This document shows, piece after piece, positions 10,367-21,772 of a stretch of DNA of 64,000 bases. Made by a program: the position numbers and the translations under genes. The stretch comes from Gautieria morchelliformis. Lineage: Eukaryota > Basidiomycota > Agaricomycetes > Gomphales > Gomphaceae. Location: NCBI GenBank assembly GCA_015179125.1, contig WHVA01000046.1, forward strand, positions 299,494 to 363,493. The letters run 5' to 3'. Numbering within the stretch: position 1 is the first letter of the stretch; every line of letters begins with the position of its first letter. The notes under the pieces were generated by a model. That model had not been told where the DNA came from. It saw only the letters and a program-made list of their open reading frames with translations, and did not search any database.

Positions 10367-13300
10367 TTAGTTCCTGCCTTGCCCTCCTGCTTCCCCTCTC
10401 GTGTTCCAGTCTCCGTGCATTTGTTTGAACCTTCCCGTGCTCTGGATGTACCTGAACAGCCCTTTCATCGCTTTCGGTTTTGTTAGGAGCGTGTTGGCTG
10501 CTGTTGCTGCTCTCCGGAGCGTTCTTTCGAGCTCGCTGCGTTGGGTTTTGTAGGCTGGACATCGAAAAAGGAAGTGGTGCACTGTTTCGTCGGCGCCTCT
10601 GCATGCTGCGCAAGTCGGTGAGTCTGCTTTTCCTATGCGGTACAGGTGCTTGTTTAATGCGATGTGTCCTGTCCTTAGCTGGATGAGGAGCGTTGCTTTT
10701 CTTCGCGGCATGCCTGCTGTCAGCCTTGCGAATGCTATGGACGGCATCGATTTGTCGATCCTGTGCGCTATTCCAGCCCTCGGCGATTTTGCAAACAGCT
10801 CTCTGGCCTTCCCTTTGAGCTTCTTTTGGTGCCGCTGTAGCTCTGCGGCTTTGCTCCACGGCAGAACGCCCCTGCACTCTATCGGCATGTGTCTCTCCTC
10901 GCTGCTGTCGCCTCCCGCCGCCTTCTTCGCCTCCTCGTCAGCTCTCTCGTTCCCCTTGATGCCCTTGTGGCCCAGGGTCCACCTCATGGTCACCTCCATC
11001 CCCTTCCTTCTCTGTACTAGTCCTTCTATCTGGCGGTGCAGCACGCAGACCATGTATTGTGCCGGGATCTGCTTGTCTTTTCTCGTCATTAGTATGGCCG
11101 CTTGGCTGTCCAGCCCTATGGTGTATCTTTGGCTGTGCTCTGTGTACAGAAGCTTTGCCCCCATGGAGGCTCCGAGAAGCTCCACCTCGAAGACCGTGTG
11201 TTGCTCTTTGGTGCCTAGGTAGAGTCTGACTGCCTGTACTTCTACTCCCCCCTTGTATAGAACCGCTGCCGCTCCTACTCCTCCATCGACGCACGATCCG
11301 TCGGTGTATACCTGAATCTGTGCAGTGTCGCTCCTCATCTCTGCCATGGCTAGTTCCTCTTTGTGTGGTATGCGGATTTTGAACGACGGTGCCCACTTTG
11401 GGCTCTGGGTTACCGTTTGTATTTTCTCCATCTTACCTAGCTGCAGTGCGTACGCGTGCATGATCTCATGGAAAGGCGTTCTGTGCCTTTTGACATATCT
11501 TGCTGCCGCGATTCTTAATATTTTTATAGATTGGACTTATTATAAATAAATAAGCTTCGCTCTCTGCACTCTGGCGGCCAGTGGGTGCTTGTCTGGGAGG
11601 CAAGCTAGGCGCATGGCCGCTCTGTGTACTGTCTTGTCCACCAGGAGCTGAAATGGCAGTAGGTTAGTGTGGGCATCAAGGATATCACTCGCCGTGGTGC
11701 TCATCGCTCCCGTTATTGCGAGTGCTGCTTGTCTCTGGACCCGAGCTAGCTTGTTGATGTGTCCTTTCGTTCCTCTACTACGTGTGGACTCTGGCAAGAG
11801 GAAGGCGTCAGCTGCGTATAGAAGCTTCGGGACTGCGACTGTGAGGTAGTATAATCTCATCTGTTTGGCCGGGACACCTTTAGTGGGCTTCACCAGTCTC
11901 TTGTATTGTTCGATGAATCTGCTGCCTTTTTGGAGAGCGTGATTGACTTGCTCCTTGAATCGCAGTTCCTGGTCTATGATGATCCCAAGGAACTTGTGTG
12001 ACTGAGCCGGTTCGACCGTGTTGTTGTCCCAGGCTTATTGAGGGCCTCTTTACTGGTTTGGTCTTCCTTTCCTTTGTGGGGTCAGGTTCCCTCTTCCTGG
12101 TCAGTCCCATTAGCCCAAACTTTTCTATAGTGAATGTGCACTCATGTGTTCACGCCCATTCCAGCGCCCCCCCATCTCTGGTCATTATTCTCTCCAGCTT
12201 CTCGAAGGTGCTTGCCATGTCTCTCCCCTCCGCTAGTACGGTTGTGTCGTCCACAAAGCCTATGCAGTCCTCGCCGTTCTTCTTTCGGACTACCTCGATC
12301 AGGCTCGCATTGTAGTATTGATAGGCTATGGCCGATAGGGGGCACCCCTGGTCCATGCCGCGCCCTATGGTCATCAATGCAGTGCTGTAGTCATCCAGTT
12401 GTACGGTGGTTCTGCGCCCTTGGACTTTTCTTTTTATCCATTCAGTATATTCTTTGGGGATACCTCGCATGCGCATGTCGTGTATAAGCGTGGTTAGTAT
12501 AATGCTTGGGAATGCTCCTTTGATATCGAGAAATAGCACACCCAATGTATTCCCTTTCCTCCATGCGTCTTTCGCAGTCGCTAACACGTGGTGGATCGCG
12601 TCGGTTGTTGTGCGGCCCGGTCTACATCCGTAGTGGTTGCTCGGCAGGAGGTTGTTGTAAGGGCAACCCTGACTGGTTGTGGAGATCACACTACCACACA
12701 ACTGACAAGGGGAAATCCAAAGTATGTATAAATGAACGGCGTATACAAGAGAGGGGATTCTCACCTGACAAGGGGAAATCCAAAGAGAAAAGTCTAAGGA
12801 CCCCCAATGTCAGCGAGCCCGTATTATACTACGCTGCGCAGCCAGGGACAACACTTGGCACCCACCATCAACCCTGCATCCCCCTGACCCTTGATCGACC
12901 CTTGATGGCACCTATTATGCGAGTCGCTTGATTTCCGCCACTGTTCCGGGAGTGGAAGTCGGAAATTGGAGTGGAACTGGCAAGGCGAACAGAACTGGTG
13001 GAAGTTCTCCCAGGAGCGGAATCATTTCCGAAAGCGGAGGCAAAGATGGAATCGGAACTGGATGCGGAGTCGGAAATGGAATTGGAACTGGGTGTGGTGT
13101 CGGAACTGGGTGTGGTGTCGGAACTGGGTGTGGTGTCGGAACTGGATATGGAAAACAGGGTGTCCCCTGACAGTTGTACCTCTCCGTGTTCTTGACCAAG
13201 TCTTCCGCGACGCATGCTGACAGCACTTTTCCCAAAGTGTCTAGTAACGCGATTGGTCTGTACGCGCCTGGGACGGTGTAATCTTTTTTCCCTGGTTTGC

Positions 13301-14891
13301 GGAGTACCTTGGTGATGGAGTCCTGCCATTCGCTGGGGTATATCTCTAGGCTGAACGTCGCGCGGAATAGTGGTCCTATATAGGGTAGGAGCACGTCAGC
13401 ATTCTGTTTGATCACTGAGTTGGGGATACCGTTGGCTCCTGGCGCTTTGAACGTGTTCAGGTTTTCTATCGCTCTGCGTATCTGCTCATCTGTGATCTCT
13501 TCATAGTCGAACGCGGGGGGCGGGTAATCCTCTTCTGCGGCTGGTCCAGAGCTAGTTGTCATGTCTGGGAAGAAATTCTTGAAGAGCATTGAGGCTTTGT
13601 CTTCGTTGGACTCTGCTATCCATTGCTCGCCATTGCCATGCTTGGTAGTGAGCTTTGGGACTCACGTTTGTCCCCCGTCTGTTGGGTCGCTCGATGCGTA
13701 CTTGTGGACTGTCCATACCGTCTTTTGGTTGACATGCTCTAAGAAATCTTCCCAGTGCTCTCTTTTGGAGCTCTCTATTGCTTCCGCGTACTTGTTCCTG
13801 GCCTCCTTGTACTTCGCGTGTGATTCGTGTGCGCGGTCCACTCTGTGCTTGTATGCCTGTCTCCCTGTTTTCCTCGTCTCCGTTCTGAGCTTAGTCAGAT
13901 TTAGGGACCACCAGCGCTTCATGAACGGGGAGGGTTTCGTTCGCGGCACTTGATCTCTTGTGATGTCTATGATAGCGTCAGTAATCTTTTTCAGGTTATT
14001 GTGAAATTGCTGCTTGTCTGTGGGGACCGGTTGTTCTATCTGACTCTGTAGCCTCTCCCTTAGCTTCTCTTTGAATGCCTCCCAGTCGACCTGTCTGTAA
14101 TTGTAACGCGGTTCTATGGGCGTTGTCTCGAGCGTGGTTTCCAGCATGGTGTCCACTGGGAAGTGGTCACTCCTCGTCGGCTGGTCTTCCGGCTCTGTGT
14201 GACATCGAGGTAAGCATTCTAGTAGCGATGAGGATAAGAATACGTTATCCGTTCGCATCAGGTTCCCTGTGGACATAGCTTGTAGCGTTGGCGTGTCCTT
14301 AGGCAGTATCATCTGCATATCCCTTTCCACTACCGCATCTATAAGTAATTGCGCCTCATCGAGGTTGCTCCTGGTGAATAGATGGTTATTGCGTTCTTCG
14401 TCCCATTGGGGGTGATGTCTGTTGAAGTCCCCGACCCATATCATTCCTGCGTCGCTTTCTCTATCTTCTCTGCCATCCGTTTGTTTTTGTATGAATGCGT
14501 CGATGTCGCGCAGTGCGTCGGAGTGTGTGCAGTCGCAGTATACATTTAGGATTATGATACTGCTGGCTTGTGTCTCTATCCTCATTGCTGTTATGTCCGG
14601 GGAGCCAACATCGAGGGCTTCCCATGATCTCGTCGCTATCCTCTTGTTGACTAGCATCATCGACCTCGTCCTTTTCTCCTTGTCTATGTAGTGGGTCTTG
14701 GGGTAAATGGTGTACCAGTTAGGGGTCGCTCTTGCATTTCCGAGGAAGTCGATGTACGGTTCTTGTATGGCGATTATATCATATTTGTCGGGTGTGGCCT
14801 TGGCGAGTATGTCTGCAGTGGCCGTTAGTGACTTGTTGGCATTTTGTTGTATGATCCGCAAGTGTTGTATCGTCTCAGTTGTGTCACTCAT
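10367..14891 (-). pseudogene. LINE ORF2 (endonuclease, RT, RNase H), disrupted
   Basis: ORF2 starts at ATG 14891. The endonuclease has IQQNANKS, IQEPYID, GDFNRHHP and TRSDHFPV. An in-frame TGA at 13662-13664 replaces an Arg codon (CGA in the other copy). The RT follows (FKAPGANGIP; after the solo LTR, YGCRPGRTTTDA, VLFLDIKGAFPS, GFVDDTT). A second TGA lies at 12150-12152, again at an Arg position. A frameshift lies near 12040, and an A+T-rich insert near 11515-11556. RNase H is open from 11461 (YTDGSCVDGG, FEVELLGA, GLDSQAA, NERADEEAKKAA), followed by the CAACRGADETVHHFLFRC finger. It is clearly inactive. Confidence 0.9.
12656..13172 (-). mobile_element. Solo chromovirus LTR inside LINE ORF2
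   Basis: This 517-bp LTR has TGT...ACA ends and is closely similar to the LTRs at 55636 and 61399. It is about 36 bp longer because it carries two extra copies of an 18-bp repeat (GGAACTGGGTGTGGTGTC) at about 13085-13145. A perfect 5-bp duplication, GTTGT, flanks it at 12651-12655 and 13173-13177. Removing the LTR and one GTTGT restores the RT reading frame between NTERYN and NLLPSNHYG. Confidence 0.93.
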
Positions 14892-16599
14892 CCTTGCTGT
14901 ATCTCGTTGTTGGTCATCTCTGTCTGTTGTCCGTCCGCTGTCCCGAACTCATCTAGGGTCCTTTGTCTTGCGCTACGGCTCTGCCATCCTGAGTCTCTGT
15001 GGCCTAATTCTGGGTTGGTGTTGTGTCGTCCTCGTCCTTCCCCTGCTGGCCCGGTTCTTGTTGTTTCGCGTTCGCTGTCTCTTCTGGTCTTAGGTTGTGT
15101 CTGATCTGAGTTGTTCATTCTGCTGATGCGCTCCGCTTCTCTCTGTAGCAGCTCCGCCGTGTCCGCCGTTGTACCCTGTTGACCCCGCTGCTCCCATGTC
15201 CACGGTGTGTCGTTGGGGAAATATTTATATGTTCCTTCTGGGTCTGTTCTCTCGATGGCTTGGCATGTGGCTGTGAACGCTGGGCACGTGCGATCCCATG
15301 ACACGTGTCCATTTTGGTCGCAGTTTACGCATCGGTATCGAGTCGGGTCTGTTTCCTCGCACTCTGCCATTTTGTGCCCCTTTCCGCAAGTCCCGCACAC
15401 CTCCTCGCTCCCACATTCCGCCGCCATGTGTCGTGCATTTTGTCTTTGGCATTTTAGACACCTCCTGGGTTCTCTTTTCATTCGTCTCTCCCAGGTACGT
15501 TTTCCTGCTATTATCAGCCCGTCCCGTATACTCTGATTTGCAGCTTCTATTGTGGAGAACTTAGCTATTTGGTGCGCTGAGCGCTGTCCTTGGGTTCTCC
15601 TGCTTGACGGTTTTATCCATCTGGTCGACAGCAGGGTATCGCTGGGTAGCCTGGAGTCTCTTTCAATTTTCTTGAGTTCTCCCATCACTTCTGGTGAGTG
15701 TCTTAGTGGGACGTATTCTACTCAAACTGATACTGCTCTGTCTTTGACCACAGACATCCTGCCTAGTTTGTCTACGAAGCGCGCTTTGTTGGTCTGGACC
15801 CACTTGGCTGCAGCCGGTTTGTTTAATTCATAGACTATCCCTCCGTTGGCCAGGATCTTGGCCCCTACAAAGCTGATATCCTCGAGCGAGTTCTGCTCTC
15901 CAAGTTGTTCTAGCGCTTCGTTGGCCTTTGCAACCAGCTCTCTTTTGGTGAGTTCCCCCAATGCGTTGTGCTCGGCTCTCGGGTCTCTGTCTATCAGTAG
16001 CTGGCGCTCTCTGGCCCTGGCTCTCGCCAGGTTGCTCGGATGTGATATGGGGATGTTACCTTTGAGGGCTGCCGCATATGTAGCGCCTCCCGCTGTCGCC
16101 TCCTCTCTGACTTCCTCTCTTAGCTCTACTCTGGCTCTGTGTACGCTGCAGATGTCCTCCACCGCCATGTTTGCCTCGTCTGCTGTGGTCCTCGCAGTGT
16201 CTGCGATGCCGCGCACGGCGTCGATGACCGCATCAACTTTTGTGAAGACGGGCACTAAGGTCTTTTCAACGTGTTGAAGCAGCACGTTGCTCACTTCTCT
16301 GGCCGCCTCTTCGGTGAGTAGTATTGCTACTGCTCTGGCTCCTCCTCGAGTGTTTTGCCGGAGGAGCTGTGGGCGAGGGAAAGGAGGACGTAGCTGAGCT
16401 GGTCGGCGGTGGCCGGGTTCTCCCTTGCGAGGAATCCGTGCTTGTCGAGGAATGTCCGAGCTTGGTCTTTGGTGCGTACTGAGGCGTGAGGGTCTGCTAG
16501 AAGGTCAGCTTTGCTTTTGCTGCCCGTTTGCTGGCTGCTGACCCTCGTGCGCAGTGACGTTGTCGCTGGGGCTGTTTGGGCTTCCACGCTGGCTGGCAT
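14888..16599 (-). pseudogene. LINE ORF1 (gag-like, zinc knuckles)
   Basis: ORF1 is in three pieces: 16599-16327, 16294-15722 and 15688-14888. The middle and last share a frame and are separated only by one TGA at 15722-15724. The first is in another frame. The middle piece looks helical (VFTKVDAVIDAVRGIADTA) and includes a conserved-looking VGAKILANGGIVYELN. The last piece has three knuckle-like clusters: CLKCQRQNARHMAAEC, CGTCGKGHKMAEC and CVNCDQNGHVSWDRTC. Such ORF1 proteins bind element RNA. Its stop codon overlaps the ORF2 start as ATGA at 14888-14891. Confidence 0.85.
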
Positions 16600-17082
16600 G
16601 CCCTTTTTTGTCTTTTTGTTAGTGCGGGCTTTGAGGCTGTTATTATCAACAGTCTGGGATGCACTATCTATCGTAGAAGTGTGTGTGTGTGTGGGATTTG
16701 GGTTTTTTATGGTATCGGTGGTGATGGTAGGCGTGAGAAAGCTTTATAGTCTTGTTATTATTATACCATCCACTTGCCATGCGTCATCATTGTATCGATG
16801 ATTCCGACGATTCCGGGGCAGGTAGTGATTGCGACGACATCATCGACGATGAGGAAGAATTTTAAGGAAGAATTTTAATCTCTTTTGCGCTACATACAAA
16901 AAAATTATATCTGTGTCTACAATCCATTCCCCCACCAACAAGCCATGGCCCAAGCCAAGGCCAAGCTGGAGCCGAGCCAGGCCAAGTGCCAACAGCCTGG
17001 CTCAGGATTTTGCAAGCCAAAGCCAGCGCTAACCAGGCCAAAGCCACGGCTTTCAGGCCAAGCCAGGCCGTGCCCATCACTA

Positions 17083-17957
17083 GTCATCATTACCATTCTG
17101 CATCGCCAGGCCTCTAGGAGTGGCGAGGAATTCTCATCCGCATTGGATGATGAGTGAGACCAAAGCGCTATTGTAATATATTGGGGGAGATTCTATTGGG
17201 CAGGATGCAGCTATCATAGATAATGTCCATGGCTAATCCGTCGCTACAGCTGGGACATAGCCTGGAATGCGGTATCTCTCATCGATGAAACTGCGAGGGT
17301 GCACTGCCGGCGGATCTCGCGCGGCAACAAAACGGCGAACATTGCAGAGGCCATCAAACACGGGTCGGGCGGCGAGCTTATACCTGGTTCCTCGGCCGTT
17401 GGGTGCCAAGTCCCCGGCTGTGTAGACATAGTACTGTGATTCGCGTGAAGGACCAGCTCCTTGGTATCATCTGATACGAACCAGAAATCATTACCCCGGT
17501 ATTCAAGCTCCACTTGCGGTTTCTTACAAGTTCGGGACAGAATTATCAAGAATAAAGTGTGCAATTGATTGTTCCGCTGCATTCCGGGAATACAGGAGTC
17601 CAAACAATGGTGGAATACAGGCACTGCAGTTCGAGACCACGAGAATAGTCGCTGCTGGGCTGTTTCTCTGTATCATTTTATACGCGTCGTCCGAGAGACG
17701 TTAAAATGACTTCCTGTATTGGCTCTGGACGTCGTATCGCCTCGCGTCCCGACATGTGTATATGTTCTTGTGTTCTTGTGTAGTCGGTTCGTGCGAGTCG
17801 GGAAGCACCTAGTCACTTGAAGCTGCTGCATGGCTTGTTGCCACGCCCATGTCCAACTCCCAATCGCTCGGGATTCCAGCTGTGGATAAATCGATGTCGT
17901 AGAGTGGCCAGGTTTCGTAGGATGTTATCACATGCGCTGATACACGATGATGTCTGA
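17083..17957. other. No recognised gene
   Basis: A minus-strand frame at 17244-17624 has no features I can assign. Short acidic codons near 17110-17155 (SGEEFSSALDDE) may be leftover hAT sequence. Nothing else is seen before the receptor gene. Confidence 0.35.
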
Positions 17958-19497
17958 TCATATGACGCTTATACCATAAATGACAGCATCGGCAGCTCCT
18001 GAGGAGGTTAGCATTAGTCTCAACGCCACGAAATGACAGTGGCTACTCGACTCGTAATAATACTTGCCGAGAGATAGTAAGAGAAACATTCCAAATATCC
18101 AGGCAAGCTGAGGAAGATCGGCGCCTTTCAGGCTAATGAAACGCGTGACGGTAATGGGGAGAATGCAAGTGAGATACGCTGCACAAGTCATGTTACGGTA
18201 ATCCGCGAGACGCCAGTTGTTCAGGCAATCTCACCTGCTAAATACCTTAGAACTCGCATAAAAACCATTACATGGAATCGTAGATGAAACAATACATACC
18301 AGAGCATATGTTTTGCGATGGTTACCCGCTGACGACAGTTTTCATCGGTCAAAGGCAGAGAGGGGCCAGAACCTGTGAAGCTGATAGTTCCGAGTAACAC
18401 GAAAGCCACCAACCCGTACAAGATAACAATCACGCCAGCTGAAATCAACAGCTGACAGGGAAATCCTGCGTCAGATATCCCAGAAGCAAGGTGGAGCCAT
18501 TTCTCACTGGAATGTAGTGTATGCCAAGTCTTGCAATACTACTTAGACGAAATGAAACACCTGCCAGGTTACATGCACATGGTATGCTAGTAATTCGCTT
18601 CTTTTAGGTGCCTAATACATACCATGTACCGGCAATAGCGACTAGATTTTCAAGCTGAGTGGGGTAATATAAGGATAATCGGGTGTCAATTAACTCACAG
18701 AAAGATCCATTGCTCTTATTCGTTAGGACCAGGGGACCAAAAGCCGCTTCAGGACTGGGGGTCAGCCACCCGATTAAGGATGATAATGGGCACACACTCA
18801 GTGATATCATGAATGTCCAGCCAGTTACCACTGTTAACACGATGGCTTCTCGTGACCACTGCCGTTCGAGCGCAATGCCGCTGAAAGTATGGATTGCGAT
18901 AACACAGCTCCTAAGAGACATATGACTTAGTCGTGCAATAATTCGTGGCAGTAAGACATGTGATACCAAACGGCTGATCCTAGGTCGCCCATTACCAGAG
19001 TAGCAGCTGACAAGTGGTTAGGGCAATATAATTGGATCAAATGACCTATTCACCTTGAATTGCGCATGTGGTACCTTCAACCAGGCGGCGTTCTGCGGCC
19101 CATTTCACTTGAATGATGCCAGAAATGCCTTGGATCAAGTCTGAACAAAGGAGGCAGATCACAAATACTCTAAGACGGAATGAGCGAGAAACGATAAAAA
19201 TGATGAAAACACTCACGCGACCTGTTTACGAGCAAAGGTAGCCGGTGCGTCTGGAGATTTACGCCGCCAATTTAAGCGAACCGGAAGACCAACTGCGAGC
19301 AGGAGTGAGGACACCAGAACACAGCTGATGGTCGCAGCGACAGCCATGGCCTATATATGATCAGTGAAAAACAGACATATCCAAGCACACCAACTCACTA
19401 TGACGCCTCCACGCTCATAGGGTGTTAAATATACGACATTACTGGCAGGCAGGACACCTGGGTTCACGGAGATAACCGACAGACGGGATACGGGCAT
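17958..19497 (-). CDS. Seven-transmembrane receptor, fungal Git3/cAMP-receptor-like GPCR
   Basis: I model ten exons, all in phase: 19399-19497, 19217-19350, 19054-19169, 18967-19006, 18623-18910, 18543-18560, 18300-18506, 18235-18245, 18068-18178 and 17958-17998. They give 354 residues. The order of hydrophobic segments fits a GPCR: AVAATISCVLVSSLLLAVGL, VFVICLLCSDLIQGISGI, the family-typical GDLGSAVWSCVIAIHTF, IVLTVVTGWTFMISLSV, LISAGVIVILYGLVAFVLLG, MLWYLAAYLTCILPITVTRF and AWIFGMFLLLSLGAADAVIY. CAIQG and WCFIS flank loops as in fungal sugar/cAMP-type receptors. Its likely role is sensing at the plasma membrane; the ligand is unknown. Oddities are an 18-nt and an 11-nt exon, a 36-nt intron between 18506 and 18543, and a GC-AG last intron, so the 3' half of the model is less sure. 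Confidence 0.75.
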
Positions 19498-21772
19498 GGA
19501 GTAGGCTTGGAGAATGCGTCTGGCAGAGGGAGATAGCGCACAAAGAATTCCCTCTATATATCATTGCCGGCATGACCACAGAGACCACACGAAACTTATA
19601 GTGTCGAGCTTTCTTCAAGACTCCTCAAGTGGGAACCATCTCAGATGCAAGTCGGCAGTGACATTGAACCGTGTTCATCGCCTTACAGACGAAGGTTCCG
19701 ATGGTGCCTTTTTCTGGAACTAAGTGCTTATCTCTTTATCCCGTGAGCGTAAATGACATACTAAATGTTTCCCAAAGATGGAACATGCCACTCCGCTACA
19801 ATTCTTGGACACAATGTAGCCATGGCACAGCCGAAAAGTATAAGTTCATATAGCGCATGTCGGCATTACGGTAGGCAGCTAGCTCCGAATTCTGATCAAT
19901 CCTCATGAACCATGCGCTGCCAGTGATCTGCAGGCTGAAACGATGGGAATTACAAGGGACTCGTCAGACCGCGGACATTGGCCCGCAAGGACGTTTCACG
20001 TTCGTGAAATCGATAGCTTCGTGAATTTAGACAGGACGAACGCAGCCCAAGCATTCGACTTTTGCATTCGTTGCCGAATTCTCTCCAGAGCTAATACTAA
20101 TAATTAGTAAAGAGAAGAAAAAAAAATGCAGGCAACACCGCACGTGCAGGGCCACTGGCATTGTGGTTGGCAACCGGGTCAGCGGCGGGAGGCGCGGACG
20201 CAAGGAGATATGCGCGGAAGCTTCAGAATCAGAATGAGACGCGTGTAAAAATAAAATAAAGTAAGACAGAGAAGTCATCCGCGTAGACGGGAAACAATAG
20301 ACTCAGAAGCAGACAAGAAGCATCAAAAGCGTCAACAGGAACGACGGGAGCTATATACTATCGGAGGCGTCGGTGTTCCTTGAGGAACGGACCTAGGGAA
20401 ATGCTGCGCGAGAAATATACCAGGCACCGAGCACAGCACACAGGAGCGAACAAGGCGCAAGCCAAGCGGAGAATCCACAACGGCGCGGTCTGCAGCATAT
20501 ATTTCATATTATGGCCTCCCACTCGTACTCGACACTGCAACACTTGCGATCCATGAAAATTTTCCTCCCAGGTAGAATGCGGCACTTTCAACGCCGGTGG
20601 CTTAAGAAGAGGTTATGTTGCCGCTGGCCCACCGGGGTTACGTCATCGTGACTCAAAGTTCGCCGGGTTACGTCACCGTGACTTACCTTGAACCCCGTTC
20701 CGGCTAAGCTGCGAGGCGAGCAAATTCGCCGACCCAAGCCATGTTTTGGGAGCCGTACAGATCTGAAAAACGGCTTGAACGCTGCTAAGGTAACTACTAG
20801 AAATCAGTTCGTGTTCAAAAGGGCTGAGAATGTTTCGGGAGCTAAAATCAATGCTGGAGGCACTGGCTTCTAGCTGGTTTTGTACTGAAACTCAAGTTCC
20901 ATTCCATCTGATTTTTAGGTGCTGGCGCTTCTACAGTGGTAGGGTGAGGAGCATGGTCGACACCCGTCTTGGCTGAGTATCTTAGCTTGGCGCAATACGC
21001 CGAACGCGAATATAATACACAGGGGCCCTTCGTATGTGAGGTGCAAGACGAGGCGGGTTAGTGAGAACATCACCTTCCACCGGAGGGTTTGCTTATGATG
21101 GGATGTACCGACTAGTATTAGTATTACGCAGTACCATATATATCCGTCTTGGCCGCTCCATGTGCCTGTTGCCTTAGGTGTATGGTTTTCAATTTTCTGC
21201 TCTAATCATTGCTTGTGTCATGCACGGTCCATCCCACTTCTGTTTGAATATATATTACATACTAAGTAATCCCTCATCTGTGTCTGTCTTCTCCTTCTAC
21301 TACTAGGTATTGCTATTATAGCTTTTACGCCCACGCCATCAGTTCTATGAATCCAAAAGCAAGCAAAACTTACTTACCCTATTTGAGACTCAAGCGGCTC
21401 TGAGAGTCACGGACATTTCGCCATTGTGAGTGAATTTAGCGCATTCAACCAGTTCACTCACCGCACTTTGAACCAAAAAATCTCCTTAAGAAATTTGAGT
21501 AAAACTCAAAATATCTTCTGAGTATTTGCCAAATATCTCCTATCGAGATATTTAGCTTATATGTGAGCCAATATTCCAAATATTATCCAAGTCTCGGCCG
21601 GGGATATATATGGACTTGTTATTTTTGCTTCAGTGCATAGTAGTGTAAGTAATATATATATCATATACATAATTCTATGTTGCACGTCATCACCCTCGAC
21701 GTGTTGTTGACGCGTCACTGTTGCACAAAAAGTCCGACGTGCCGACTGCTACAGTTGTACCGTACCGTCAAC
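19498..21772. other. Intergenic stretch upstream of the receptor gene
   Basis: Several short frames occur, but none has a recognisable domain. The only ordered features are the paired TTACGTCA sites at 20638-20675 (listed separately) and A+T-rich patches near 21480-21670. I see no gene. Confidence 0.4.
20638..20675. promoter_or_regulatory. Paired CRE/ATF-like sites
   Basis: TTACGTCA occurs at 20638-20645 and again at 20668-20675, 30 bp apart. It lies within a longer direct repeat (GGGTTACGTCAxCGTGACT). It equals the core of bZIP CRE/ATF sites. No gene start has been placed close by, so a regulatory role is only a suggestion. Confidence 0.3.

Larger units (their letters stand above)
10066..16744 (-). 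mobile_element. Near full-length LINE, 6.7 kb, with target duplication
   Basis: On the minus strand this element runs from about 16744 to a poly(A) tail seen as T21 at 10066-10086. The 10-bp target duplication TATAGTCTTG flanks it at 10056-10065 and 16745-16754, so both ends are defined. It encodes ORF1 with zinc knuckles and ORF2 with endonuclease, reverse transcriptase and RNase H. A solo LTR interrupts the RT at 12656-13172, and a short A+T-rich insert (about 11515-11556) breaks the region before RNase H. It is the same family as the copy at 1-3449. Confidence 0.92.
9572..17082. mobile_element. hAT-like element split by a LINE
   Basis: The left end reads TAGTGATGGGCACGGC, and the right end (reverse strand from 17082) reads the same 16 bases. 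TAGTG fits the hAT terminal consensus, and both ends carry GGCC/GAGCC-rich subterminal repeats like those of the hAT at 38531-39727. Without the LINE at 10066-16744 the host element would be only about 0.8 kb. A short acidic ORF end (GSDCDDIIDDEEEF, stopping near 16864) is all that remains of coding sequence. The flanking octamers GTAGGTGA and GTCATCAT do not match, so the pairing of the two ends is not proven. Confidence 0.5.

Noticed and set aside
9564..17090. Target duplication for the hAT-like ends
   Set aside because: GTAGGTGA and GTCATCAT do not match; the element call rests only on the inverted termini and subterminal repeats.
17244..17624. Extra 3' exon of the receptor gene
   Set aside because: The receptor model already ends with a typical seventh helix and stop at 17958; this frame has no membrane or receptor-tail features that I can support.
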